NCBI GenBank assembly: GCA_965249175.1
Contig: OZ252227.1
Location: 3,038,001 to 3,102,000, forward strand
Source of the DNA: CAZYFH01 sp965249175
GTDB taxonomy: Bacteria; Acidobacteriota; Vicinamibacteria; Vicinamibacterales; UBA8438
DNA length: 64,000 bases
Direction of reading: 5' to 3'
Shown here: positions 8,990-17,392 of the stretch, piece by piece
Position numbering within the stretch: position 1 is the stretch's first letter
Layout: each line of letters begins with the position of its first letter
Notes under the pieces: generated by a model
Told to the model about the DNA's origin: nothing
Seen by the model: the letters and a program-made list of their open reading frames with translations, nothing else
The model's database searches: none
Made by a program: the position numbers and the translations under genes

Positions 8990-10140
8990 GCTTCAGCTCC
9001 CAAGACCAGTGCCACGGCCTCACTCATGGTGGCTCCGTTGCCGGTGACGAGCGCGGAAGTTGCCTGCGGAATCTGCCGCCCCCGTGCCTCGCCGCGCAAC
9101 TGCCGCACGGCTTCGACCACGTGGGTCATCCCACCCGCCAGATCCGGCTGGCCGAAGCCCAGCTGCCCGCCATGAGTATTCAAAGGATAGCGTCCGTCAG
9201 GCCCCGACCCGGCGTCACGCAGGAAGTCCCCGAACGCTCCGGCGTCGCAGAGGCCCGCGTCTTCGATCGTGATCGCGACCATGATGGTGTAGCAATCGTA
9301 GAGCGACAGAAGACGCATGTCCTTTGCCCGCAGCCCCGATTGTACGAAGGCGCGCTCCATCGCCGGTTTCAACGGCCCTGAGCTCAAGCTCGGTGCCTGG
9401 CTGATCGCGCGGTGCGTGATTTTTTCGCCGGCGCCAAGAAGTTGTACCGGCTTGTGCCGACCCCGCCCCGCCCGCTCGTCGGTGGTGACGATCACCGCCT
9501 CGCCGCCCGCTACGGGCATCACGATTTCATAGAGGTGCAGAGGTGAGCTGACCATCGGCGATGCCAGCACCTCTTCGACACTCACGGGCTGGCCGTGGAA
9601 TATGGCCGCGGGGTTCAACTGCGCGTTGGCACGGGCGGCAACAGCAACCAGCGCGTAATCCTCGGGCCGGCAACCGTAGGCGGCCATGTGCGCCTGCATC
9701 AGTAACGCGTAGGACACGTTGGCGCCCGACGCGCCGAAGGGCACGTCGAACTCTCGGATGGGGTTCCGGTTGGGCGAGCGTGGGGTCACCTTGTCGCGAT
9801 GGTTGCCCAGCACGCAGAGCACCGTGTCGCACATCCCCGCCTCAATGGCGGCGGCCGCGCGCCAGATCATCCCGGGCCCTGATGCGTCGCCGAGATCGAC
9901 GACATTCGACATGGTCGGGGAGAGACCGAGATACTCGGCGACCGTCGCCGGCACATGTTGTGGGGTCTCGCCCACCTGTGGGCCAACGAGCAGCCCGTCG
10001 ATGTCATCGGGCCCGATCCCGGCATCGAGCGCCGCGAGCCGGGACACCCGCGCGAGCGTTTCCAGCGTTGTGACGCCGTCGGTTCGACGCTCCGGTGTCA
10101 GCTCACCGATGCCCGAGAGCACCGCGCGGCTGCGACTCAC
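8986..10140 (-). CDS. Thiolase-like protein (lipid-transfer/aldolase type, no catalytic Cys)
   Basis: This encodes 384 aa from GTG 10140. The frame is open further upstream but would overlap the DUF4242 gene; the GTG places the start 2 bp after that gene's stop and begins directly with SRSRAVLSGIGE, the family N-terminus. At the place of the thiolase nucleophile the sequence reads DLGDASGPGM, so Cys is replaced by Ala. The motif LYDCYT and the closing HGGQLGFGQPDLAGG and GNGATMSE segments match DUF35-partner thiolases such as Ltp2, which are retro-aldolases. A retro-aldol or lyase role is inferred from the missing Cys and the coupled DUF35 gene. Confidence 0.85.
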   Translation of the reverse strand: MSRSRAVLSGIGELTPERRTDGVTTLETLARVSRLAALDAGIGPDDIDGLLVGPQVGETPQHVPATVAEYLGLSPTMSNVVDLGDASGPGMIWRAAAAIEAGMCDTVLCVLGNHRDKVTPRSPNRNPIREFDVPFGASGANVSYALLMQAHMAAYGCRPEDYALVAVAARANAQLNPAAIFHGQPVSVEEVLASPMVSSPLHLYEIVMPVAGGEAVIVTTDERAGRGRHKPVQLLGAGEKITHRAISQAPSLSSGPLKPAMERAFVQSGLRAKDMRLLSLYDCYTIMVAITIEDAGLCDAGAFGDFLRDAGSGPDGRYPLNTHGGQLGFGQPDLAGGMTHVVEAVRQLRGEARGRQIPQATSALVTGNGATMSEAVALVLGAEA

Positions 10141-10142
10141 TC

Positions 10143-10427
10143 CTAGCCTTCGGCCGTCACCGGATCGATCATTTTTCGCACTGGCGTCACGATCGACGCG
10201 GGAAAGCCGCTGCGCTCGGCGTGCTCCGCAATCAATGACGTGTCGTCGGCGATGTAGATGCAGAACGTCTTGTCGCCGGCGACGTAGGAGTGCTCCCACT
10301 GGATGTTCTTGTTCTCCGCCTTCATGGCGGCGAGCACCCCGTTGGATTTCGCGGCCGCGTCGCGCAGCGCACCGCGCTCGGCTGAGCCGATCTCGGGAAT
10401 GTCGCGTTCAATGACGAATCTCGGCAT
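10143..10427 (-). CDS. DUF4242 protein, possible nickel-binding ferredoxin-like fold
   Basis: This encodes 94 aa. The sequence MPRFVIERDIPEIG, then NIQWEHSYV and TFCIYIADD, is characteristic of DUF4242. One studied relative (Streptomyces SCO4226) binds nickel. His and Cys residues are present (WEHSYV, FCIY, AEHAERSG) but metal binding here is inference only. It lies 52 bp downstream of the CoA-binding gene and 2 bp upstream of the thiolase-like start, so it sits inside the minus-strand operon. Confidence 0.8.
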   Translation of the reverse strand: MPRFVIERDIPEIGSAERGALRDAAAKSNGVLAAMKAENKNIQWEHSYVAGDKTFCIYIADDTSLIAEHAERSGFPASIVTPVRKMIDPVTAEG

Positions 10428-10479
10428 GGTGTGCTCCCTCGTTGTTGGCTAGGCGCCGAGCAGAATGCCCAGCGCCGTA

Positions 10480-10962
10480 TTATTGCAGACCGCCCCGCAC
10501 CGACGTGACGCGCTGGGTGTTGAAACCGAACCAGTGCATCCGCCCGAGGTAGCGGGCGTGCTCGACCTTGACGCAGCGGTCCATGACCACCGAGAGCCCG
10601 CCCTCCTCGGCAATACGGGCCCCTTCCTCGTTGATCACCGTGAACTGACACCAGAGGTTTTTCGCGCCAACCGCCACGGCTTCCTCTGCGATCCTCGGGA
10701 GCGCGTCGGGCGCACGGAAGACGTTCACGATGTCGACCGGGCTCGGCACGTCGGACAAGCTGCTGTAGCTCGGCTGTCCCAAGACCTCCCGCTCGCGCGG
10801 GTTGACCGGCACCACATGGTAGCCGTGACGCCGGAGGTAGAACCCGACGAAATGGCTCGCCCGCAACTCATTCGCCGACAGGCCCACCACCGCGATCGTC
10901 TTGGCACTGTTGAGCACGTGCCGGATCGTTGCGGGATCCTGATAGCGACTTAGGTCGAACAT
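10480..10962 (-). CDS. CoA-binding domain protein, YccU type
   Basis: This encodes 160 aa. A Rossmann fold typical of the small CoA-binding family is visible: TIAVVGLSANELRASHFVG near residues 23-41, then YHVVPVNPRE and VDIVNVFR. The start at 10962 lies 13 bp inside the end of metY, so the two are translationally linked. The molecular role of stand-alone members is not established. Genomic linkage to sulfhydrylases such as MetY is common in my recollection and fits here. Confidence 0.85.
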   Translation of the reverse strand: MFDLSRYQDPATIRHVLNSAKTIAVVGLSANELRASHFVGFYLRRHGYHVVPVNPREREVLGQPSYSSLSDVPSPVDIVNVFRAPDALPRIAEEAVAVGAKNLWCQFTVINEEGARIAEEGGLSVVMDRCVKVEHARYLGRMHWFGFNTQRVTSVRGGLQ

Positions 10963-12278
10963 GTCGACGCCACCTCCGATCCCGCCGATCCCGCGGCCTG
11001 CCGGAACCCCTGCTCGAGGTCCCAGACCAGGTCGTCGACATCCTCGAGGCCGACCGAGAGCCGAATCGTCCCCGGGCCGACGCCGGCCGCCCGCAGCTCT
11101 TCGTCATCGAGCTGCCGGTGGGTGGTACTCGCCGGGTGGATGATGAGACTTTTTGCATCGCCGACGTTGGCCAGATGGGACCACAGCGTGACACCCTTGA
11201 TGAACTGCTGTCCCGCCTCGCGGCCCCCGCGGCAGTCGAACGAGAAGACCGCCCCCGCGCCGCCGGGCAGATACTTCTCGACCAGCGACTCATAGCGACT
11301 CTGCGGCAGGCCGGGGTAGGTGACGTTCGAAGCCAGCTCGTGTGCCTCGAGGTAGCGGGCGACCGCGGAGGCGTTCTCGACGTGCCGAGCCATGCGCAGC
11401 GACAGGGTCTCGAGCCCCTGCAGGAACAGGAACGCATTGAACGGGCTCAACGACCCGCCGAGATCGCGCAAGGTCTCGAACCGCAGCTTCATCAGGTAGC
11501 CGTAGGTCCCGAAGGTCTCATGAAACTGCAGCCCGTGATACGCCGGCGACGGGTCGGCCACCACCGGAAAACGGCCATTCGACCAATTGAACTCGCCCGA
11601 CTCGACCACGACGCCACCAATGCTGGTCCCGTGCCCGCCGATGAACTTGGTGGCCGAGTGGAGCACGATGTCAGCTCCCCATTGGATTGGTCGACACAGA
11701 AACGGCGTGGCAAACGTGTTGTCGACCAGGAGCGGCAGCTCGTGCTCGTGGGCGATCGCTGCGATTGTCTCGATGTCGAGGACGTTGCCACCCGGGTTCC
11801 CGATGGTCTCGCCGTAGAACGCCTTCGTGTTCTCGCGGACCGCCGCCTGCCAGGCGTCGGTGTCGTCGGGGTCGACCCAGGTGAGCTCGACCGACATCTT
11901 CTGCAAGTAGTGCTTGAGCTGATTGACCGTCCCACCATAGAGCGCTGACGATGAGACGACGTGATCTCCCGGTGACAGGAAGGTGAACAGTGCCGCCGCC
12001 TGCGCCGCGATGCCGCTGGCAAAGGCCACCGCGCCGCACCCGCCCTCGAGGTTGGCGACGCGCTCCTCGAACGCCGCGACCGTCGGGTTCATGATGCGGG
12101 AGTAGGTATTCCCGTACTCCTGGAGGTTGAAGTAGGCCGCCGCCGATTCCGGATCCTCGAACACGTAGCTCGTCGTCTGGTAGATGGGAACAGCGCGGGC
12201 ACCAGTGTTCGGGTCCGGACGCTGACCGGCGTGGACCTGCCGGGTCTCGAACCCGAACCGTCGCGAGTGGTCTTCCAT
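10950..12278 (-). CDS. metY: O-acetylhomoserine sulfhydrylase (PLP-dependent)
   Basis: This encodes 442 aa, a normal length. The opening GFETRQVHAGQRPDPNTGAR, the YSRIMNPT motif, and the PLP-lysine motif HSATKFIGGHGT are diagnostic for the Cys/Met-metabolism PLP family, O-acetylhomoserine aminocarboxypropyltransferase branch. It makes homocysteine from O-acetylhomoserine and sulfide in the cytosol. The gene follows metX by 13 bp and overlaps the CoA-binding gene, giving a direct-sulfhydrylation methionine operon. MetB is an alternative family call, but the length near 440 and the metX neighbour favour MetY. Confidence 0.93.
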   Translation of the reverse strand: MEDHSRRFGFETRQVHAGQRPDPNTGARAVPIYQTTSYVFEDPESAAAYFNLQEYGNTYSRIMNPTVAAFEERVANLEGGCGAVAFASGIAAQAAALFTFLSPGDHVVSSSALYGGTVNQLKHYLQKMSVELTWVDPDDTDAWQAAVRENTKAFYGETIGNPGGNVLDIETIAAIAHEHELPLLVDNTFATPFLCRPIQWGADIVLHSATKFIGGHGTSIGGVVVESGEFNWSNGRFPVVADPSPAYHGLQFHETFGTYGYLMKLRFETLRDLGGSLSPFNAFLFLQGLETLSLRMARHVENASAVARYLEAHELASNVTYPGLPQSRYESLVEKYLPGGAGAVFSFDCRGGREAGQQFIKGVTLWSHLANVGDAKSLIIHPASTTHRQLDDEELRAAGVGPGTIRLSVGLEDVDDLVWDLEQGFRQAAGSAGSEVASTCST

Positions 12279-12291
12279 GAAGTGAGGCCTC

Positions 12292-13491
12292 CTAGCGCGC
12301 CAGAAATCTTTGGATCATCGGGGTCTGGCGTGGCTCTTCCAGCAGAAAGCAATCGTGTCCATACGGGGCGTCGATGACGTGCAGCTCCACGTCCTTGCCA
12401 GCGACCCGCAGTGCCGTCGCCAGCTCCTCTGACCCTACCGGGGGGTAGAGCCAGTCCGAGCTGAATGCGATGAGCAGGGTCCGCGCGGCCACATTCTCGA
12501 GCGCGCGCTCCAGGCGGTCCCCGCCGTATTGACGGGCAAGATCGAAGTAGGACAGCGCGCGCGACGTATAGAGATACGTGTTGGCGTCAAACCGCCGTAC
12601 GAAGGTGTCGGCCTGGTGGCGCAGATAACTTTCAACCTCGAACTCCGGCTGGGTCAGCTCGTACTGAACGTCCGCCGCAGCGTGCAGACGGCGCCCGAAC
12701 TTGGCGTGCATTGCGTCCCCAGACAAATAGGTCGTGTGCCCAAGCATGCGGGCCACGCCCATGCCCGCCGTCGGCGCACGCCCGGTGCCATAGTAGTGGC
12801 CGCCCTGCCAGTCCGGGTCCGCGGTGATGGCACTGCGCGCGATGGCGTTCCATGCGATCCCCTGGGGGTGGAGCGCATGGGTCGATGCAATCGGGATAAT
12901 CGCCTCGACGTCGTCGGGATACAGCACGGCCCATTCGAGTGCCTGCATGCCGCCCAGCGATCCGCCGGCCACCGCCGCCAGCTGCGTGATACCCAGCGCC
13001 TCCAACCACGCTCGCTGGGCACGGACCATGTCGGCGACCGTAATAACCGGAAAATCCGACCCGTAGGGCCGGCCAGTCTCTGCATTCACGGACGAGGGAC
13101 CCGTCGTGCCTCTGCAGCCCCCCAGCAGATTCGAGCTGACGACGAAGAACCGCTCCGTGTCGAACGCCTTGCCGGGGCCGATCATGCCGTCCCACCAGCC
13201 GAGCCCGCCCCCTTGGTCGCCGTCGCGCTCCTCGGCGCGGAAGCCGTCGCGCGTGCTCTCGGCGGTGGGCGCGCGAGCACGCCCGGCCGCATGGGCGTCA
13301 CCACTCAGTGCATGACAGACGAGAATCACGTTGTCGCGCGCGGGCGACAAGGTGCCGTAGGTTTCGTATGCGATCCGAACGGACGGCAGGCGGCGACCGC
13401 AATCGAGCGCAAGCGGTCGAGACAGATCAAGGTGCTGCGTCTCGACGACGCCGACCGAGCTCGCGCGGGGGACCGGCTTCGACCGCAGCAT
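12292..13491 (-). CDS. metX: Homoserine O-acetyltransferase
   Basis: This encodes 399 aa from ATG 13491. The open frame extends 51 codons further, but that part overlaps the upstream gene and is Arg-rich with no family similarity. The alpha/beta-hydrolase nucleophile elbow GGSLGGMQALEW carries the catalytic Ser. The motif STHALHPQGIAWN and the closing DAPYGHDCFL with the catalytic His are classic for MetX. It activates homoserine with acetyl-CoA, feeding MetY directly downstream. Only 35 bp separate it from the upstream gene, so no leader riboswitch fits. Confidence 0.94.
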   Translation of the reverse strand: MLRSKPVPRASSVGVVETQHLDLSRPLALDCGRRLPSVRIAYETYGTLSPARDNVILVCHALSGDAHAAGRARAPTAESTRDGFRAEERDGDQGGGLGWWDGMIGPGKAFDTERFFVVSSNLLGGCRGTTGPSSVNAETGRPYGSDFPVITVADMVRAQRAWLEALGITQLAAVAGGSLGGMQALEWAVLYPDDVEAIIPIASTHALHPQGIAWNAIARSAITADPDWQGGHYYGTGRAPTAGMGVARMLGHTTYLSGDAMHAKFGRRLHAAADVQYELTQPEFEVESYLRHQADTFVRRFDANTYLYTSRALSYFDLARQYGGDRLERALENVAARTLLIAFSSDWLYPPVGSEELATALRVAGKDVELHVIDAPYGHDCFLLEEPRQTPMIQRFLAR

Positions 13492-13526
13492 CGGGGGATC
13501 ATAACGTCGCGCCCGGCTCCCGGCCG

Positions 13527-14306
13527 CTAGGAGCCGTGGGGCGCGACCTTGAAGATGGCAGTGTGGGTGATCTCGGTCTTCACGGTGTCGCCGACCACGT
13601 AGGCGACGTGCAGCTCGACGAATTCGTGATCCTTCTTCCGCCATTTTCGCGTGGGGACGGTGCGCACCTCCACCTCGTCACCGATCATCAGGCGCTCCCG
13701 GAACGCGACCTCCGAGCCGACATGCAGCCACGCAGACAGGACGAAGCGATTCGAGAACGCCGAGTTCGCCTGGCTCAGGATCAGCTGCGGGTGGACGATA
13801 CCGGTTCGGTACAGCGCGAGCGCATCGTCGATCTGCGATGCGGCCGTGGCGTTCTCCTCCTCCGTTGGCGTCCACGACCACGCGGGGAACGCCTCGTTCT
13901 CGTGGATTGCGTCCCACGTGACGACGGGTCGCTCCCCGATGGGCGCACCGCCGGGCCGCGTCGAAAGCTCACTCTCCGCCGCGACGCCCCGCCGCGAGCG
14001 CACTTCGGCGAGCAGCGTGCCGCCGCGTGCCGTGCATTGCACCAGGTGCTCCCGGTGCGTCTCGGTGTGCTCGATCGATAGCACGTCGCCATCGTAGGCC
14101 GGCTTGATCAGTCGGAGGCTTGCCGTGAATCCGTCGAGCCAGTCGGCACCGAGCGCGGAGACCAGCGGATGGGTCATATGGCCGAACACGGCGACGCCGG
14201 CCACCAATGCCCCGTCGAAGCCGAGCTGCCTGGCGATGGCATCGCTGTGCATCCGGTTCTCCGAATCCTCCATGAAGTTGCGCGCCGTGGGTCGATAGAG
14301 GCTCAT
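13527..14306 (-). CDS. MaoC-like hotdog-fold protein
   Basis: This encodes 259 aa from ATG 14306, which has an AGGAGAGA site 6-8 bp upstream. Longer in-frame starts would run into the divergent gene's leader. Residues 12-60 contain ENRMHSDAIARQLGFDGALVAG and a GHMTHPLV segment, resembling the hydratase/acyl dehydratase hotdog fold. The second half (FSNRFVLSAWLHVGSEV) looks like a second hotdog repeat. The D-x5-H catalytic pair of MaoC hydratases is not clearly placed. It heads the metX-metY-thiolase operon and may act on acyl-CoA with the thiolase-like/DUF35 pair. This is inferred. Confidence 0.65.
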   Translation of the reverse strand: MSLYRPTARNFMEDSENRMHSDAIARQLGFDGALVAGVAVFGHMTHPLVSALGADWLDGFTASLRLIKPAYDGDVLSIEHTETHREHLVQCTARGGTLLAEVRSRRGVAAESELSTRPGGAPIGERPVVTWDAIHENEAFPAWSWTPTEEENATAASQIDDALALYRTGIVHPQLILSQANSAFSNRFVLSAWLHVGSEVAFRERLMIGDEVEVRTVPTRKWRKKDHEFVELHVAYVVGDTVKTEITHTAIFKVAPHGS

Positions 14307-14397
14307 CGTGTTCTCTCTCCTGCGCGCCGGCTCGTTGTCGCGGCGAGATTGTGCTTGGTGGGTTCGTACGGCAGACTGTCTGAAGAGGAGATGCGTC

Positions 14398-14871
14398 ATG
14401 TTCAACACCACCTGGAAGTGCCTACAGCTAGTTGCCCTGACGATGATGATGTCGTTGGCCGTCAATCCCGTGGTAGCAGAGGAGCTAACCGCTGAGGATC
14501 ATGCGGAGATCCATCAACTCTATGCCAGGTACGTACAGGCCATCGACTTCGGTGACGCGATCGCGTGGGCTGACGCCTTCACGCCACACGGCTCCTTTGG
14601 CGATTCCGTGACCGGGCGGGATGCGCTGATCGCGTTTGCCGAGGGATACCACGAGGACAACGGCAGCAACCCACGCCATTGGTACAACGCACTTGTGCTT
14701 ACGCCGACTGCGGATGGGGCGGAGGGTCGGTGCTACGCGTTGACGTTCAATTCGCGCACTCGGAGCATCATGTGGACGGGGACGTACAAGGACGTGCTTG
14801 TGAAGACCACCGACGGCTGGCGGTTCTCATCCCGTCAACTCACGATTGACGCCGTCGCCAACGACGACTGA
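14398..14871 (+). CDS. Secreted SnoaL-like (NTF2-fold) protein
   Basis: This encodes 157 aa from ATG 14398 with GAGGAG 8 bp upstream. A signal peptide (residues 1-27) precedes an NTF2-like domain. The domain opens with DHAEIHQLYARYVQAIDFGD, then AWADAFTPHGSFGDSVTGRDAL, the usual SnoaL_4 pattern. His and Asp residues near the ligand pocket are present, but no substrate can be named. It is divergent from the MaoC-like gene with a 91-bp intergenic region. Confidence 0.78.
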   Translation: MFNTTWKCLQLVALTMMMSLAVNPVVAEELTAEDHAEIHQLYARYVQAIDFGDAIAWADAFTPHGSFGDSVTGRDALIAFAEGYHEDNGSNPRHWYNALVLTPTADGAEGRCYALTFNSRTRSIMWTGTYKDVLVKTTDGWRFSSRQLTIDAVANDD

Positions 14872-14898
14872 CAACGCTGGTGCACCGCCGTCGATGCA

Positions 14899-15459
14899 CT
14901 AGTGCGGGTAGGCCGGGAGCCTGGGCTTTCCGGGCGCCCAATCCGGGACGCGAGCGAACGCGTCTCGATTCGGCATCTCGATCTTGGGCAGACTCTCAGC
15001 GTCGAGGACCGTATCCTGCGAGATGACGTCGTTGATGACGAGCAGATAGGCCGTCAGCGCGTAGACCTCGTCGGCGGTGAGGGTCCCTTCCTGGTTGAGC
15101 GGCATTCCGCGGTTGATGTAGTCCCAGATCACCGTCGCGTAGGGCGCGCGGATCGGGAGGATACGTCCGTAGTCCCACGGGTGGGCGCCGGGCTCCGCGT
15201 CGCGTTTGACCAACCTGGGAGCCCGGCCGTCGATACCGTCCCTCCCGTGACACCCCGCGCACTTGCGCCGATAGACCAGCGCGCCGTCCTCCGCGTTGCC
15301 GCTCCCGGGCGGGAGCTCCTCCCCGGTGGGGCTGATGGAGATGTCCCAGGCGCGGATCTCGGCCTCGGTCGGAGAGCGGCCGACGCCGTAGGTGGGTCCC
15401 TGCGCCACCACTGGGACCGCAGCCAGCAACAAGACCGCAAGCACTCTACAGATACCCAT
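14899..15459 (-). CDS. Cytochrome c, partner of the SoxC-like enzyme
   Basis: This encodes 186 aa from ATG 15459 with a signal peptide (residues 1-19). A single haem c site (CAGCH, about residue 66) and a Met-containing loop (RGMPLNQEG) as likely sixth ligand mark a class I cytochrome c. The start lies 14 bp inside the end of the molybdoenzyme gene, so the two are coupled. The pair matches the SoxC/SoxD or SorA/SorB arrangement, with the cytochrome receiving electrons from the periplasmic molybdenum centre. Assignment as SoxD specifically is uncertain because no other sox genes are in view. Confidence 0.85.
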   Translation of the reverse strand: MGICRVLAVLLLAAVPVVAQGPTYGVGRSPTEAEIRAWDISISPTGEELPPGSGNAEDGALVYRRKCAGCHGRDGIDGRAPRLVKRDAEPGAHPWDYGRILPIRAPYATVIWDYINRGMPLNQEGTLTADEVYALTAYLLVINDVISQDTVLDAESLPKIEMPNRDAFARVPDWAPGKPRLPAYPH

Positions 15460-16687
15460 TGTGCACGCTCCCATCGCTCGCGACCCGCCACGGCTGAATG
15501 GAGTTGTCCTGACCCGGCACCCGGCCCACAGGCACGTTGAAGAACTCGGCCACCTCGGCGCGTGTCGGCTGGACCTGACCCAGCTCGTCCGTGCAGCGCG
15601 ACATGAGCTCGGTCTCGTTCCCGTCCCAGTTCCACTGGAAGGTAAACCGCGTATGCGCCATGCGGTGGGCCGTGCCCTGAATCTGGGCGTCCATCCAGCG
15701 TCGGCCACCGTCGGTGGAGACCTCCACCCGCCCGATGGCGCCCCCACCCGACCAGGCCAGGCCGCTCACCTCGTAGAATCCGCGGTCGGGCAGCTGTTGT
15801 CCTGCGGACGGAAAGGTGATGACCGACTTCGGTCCGATCTGGTACCCCAGCGCCGCGACGTCGGGGTCTCGCGTCAGATGCCCAAAGTCGTTGTAGGTCA
15901 TGTAGTACCGGTCCACGACCTTGATGCGCCGGAGATACTTCGAGTTGAAGATGCCTTCGAAGCCGGGCACCAACAGCCGCAGTGGGAATCCGTTCTGGGG
16001 ACGCACCGCCTCGCCGTTCATGCCATAGGCCACGAGGCAGTCGTCCATCGCCTTCTCCATCGGGATGCTGGACGCGCCCTTGACCTCCTCCACCCCTTCC
16101 GCGACGATCCACTTCCCCGCGTCCTTCACGCCGGCTTCCTTGAGCAGCGTGGACAGGAGCACGCCGGTCCATTCCGCGCAACTGGTCATCCCGTGGGATT
16201 CCTGCACCGTCGTGTGCTGGGGCCTCGAACGGTTTCCCGCGCACTCTATGAAATGAGGGCGGGTGACGGACGGGAGACGCTTCAAGTCCGCCATGGTGAA
16301 GACCAGCGGACGGTCCACCAAGCCGTGGATCATCAGCCGATGCTCACGTGGATCGATCTCCGGAATATAGGAGCCACGGGTGGTCCCCACGAAGTGCAGC
16401 GAGGACGGCGTAATCATCCCGACCGAATCTTGAAGGGGAGCCGCCACGTGAAACACGAGCCCAAAGCTATCGGGCGACGGCCGACTGCCCGGCGGGTGCG
16501 GGATGCGGACCGACGTCACGAAACGGGAGCGCTCGCCGTAAGCGACCAGGTCGTCGCTACCCCTGACAAAGGACTGTGGCCCCGGGAGCTGGCCGAGCGC
16601 GGGCTCCGCGGCTCCCAAGGTCAACCCTCCGGCCAACGCTGCGCCGCCTCGTAGGAATTCCCTTCGATCAGGTCGTTTCGTACCCAT
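15446..16687 (-). CDS. SoxC-like sulfite/sulfane dehydrogenase, Tat-exported molybdenum enzyme
   Basis: This encodes 413 aa from ATG 16687, with AAGGAG about 6 bp upstream. The in-frame ATG at 16702 would place this site inside the gene, so it is rejected. A Tat signal (RREFLRGGAALAGG) precedes a sulfite-oxidase fold. The molybdenum-ligand Cys lies in HFIECAGNRSRPQ, and the GVLLSTLLKEAG segment follows. A C-terminal Mo-co dimerisation domain is present (SGLAWSGGGAIGRVEVSTDGG). It oxidises sulfite or a bound sulfane in the periplasm and passes electrons to the cytochrome encoded next. Confidence 0.9.
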   Translation of the reverse strand: MGTKRPDRREFLRGGAALAGGLTLGAAEPALGQLPGPQSFVRGSDDLVAYGERSRFVTSVRIPHPPGSRPSPDSFGLVFHVAAPLQDSVGMITPSSLHFVGTTRGSYIPEIDPREHRLMIHGLVDRPLVFTMADLKRLPSVTRPHFIECAGNRSRPQHTTVQESHGMTSCAEWTGVLLSTLLKEAGVKDAGKWIVAEGVEEVKGASSIPMEKAMDDCLVAYGMNGEAVRPQNGFPLRLLVPGFEGIFNSKYLRRIKVVDRYYMTYNDFGHLTRDPDVAALGYQIGPKSVITFPSAGQQLPDRGFYEVSGLAWSGGGAIGRVEVSTDGGRRWMDAQIQGTAHRMAHTRFTFQWNWDGNETELMSRCTDELGQVQPTRAEVAEFFNVPVGRVPGQDNSIQPWRVASDGSVHNGYL

Positions 16688-16746
16688 GGGTCTCTCCTTC
16701 ACAGATCTGATTGCGTCCCGGTCCGAGTATACGCCGAGCGTTGCTC

Positions 16747-17392
16747 CTAGACGGCGTCGCCTGCCTCGTCGATGGCGATCACGATCGCGCCCACCCGTTG
16801 CTCGGTTTCGACACGGTGGTGCGCCTCGGCGGCCTGCCGCATGGGATAGACGGCGTCGACGATGGAGCCAATCTTCTCTTCTTCGATCATCTCCTTGAGG
16901 GTTGACAGCTCCTCTCTGGTTTCACCGGCGAGCGCAACCCTGGCCGTCTTGTCGGTGAAGCGGGTCGTCCACACACAACGAAGCATCGTCGACAAACGAG
17001 CATTGCCGGCAAGATAGCGCCCGTTCGGATTGAGCGCGTTGATGCAGGCGGAGTACGAGCTCCCGGGCACCATGTCGAAGATGACGTCGTAGGTGCGCGC
17101 GCCGGCAGTGAAGTCGTCGTGCGTATAGTCCACAAAATGGTCCGCGCCAAGACCGCGGATGCCGGCTTCCTTGCGGGTGTGGTCGACGGCAGTGACTTCC
17201 GCGCCCATCGACTTGGCGATCTGCACCGCGTACGCGCCAATACTTCCGCCGGCACCGTTGATCGCCACCTGTTCTCGCGGTCGGATCTTGGCGAGCCGCA
17301 TGAAGTGCAGCGCATTCAGCCCGCCTAGCGGCACCGCCGCCGCGTCGGTAAAGCTCATGTTGCGGGGCTTCGGCACGATGGTGAAGCTGGCT
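16747..17392 (-). pseudogene. 3' part of a zinc-type/quinone oxidoreductase (MDR family) cut by an insertion sequence
   Basis: This is the C-terminal two-thirds of a medium-chain dehydrogenase/reductase. From the IS edge it reads ASFTIVPKPRNMSFTDAAAV, then the NAD(P) Rossmann motif INGAGGSIGAYAVQIAK and DYTHDDFT, down to a stop at 16747. Its N-terminal part lies beyond the IS at 18822-19033. Comparing the two ends with the usual family layout, about 45-50 residues around the substrate channel are missing, so rejoining them would not restore the gene. A hybrid frame starting inside the IS could still express this fragment. Confidence 0.85.

Noticed and set aside
13492..13526. A SAM riboswitch in front of metX
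   Set aside because: Only 35 bp separate metX from the upstream stop, and no SAM-box core is visible.
13492..13644. A longer MetX with 51 extra N-terminal residues
   Set aside because: The extension overlaps the MaoC-like gene, is Arg-rich and has no family similarity. ATG 13491 gives the normal start.
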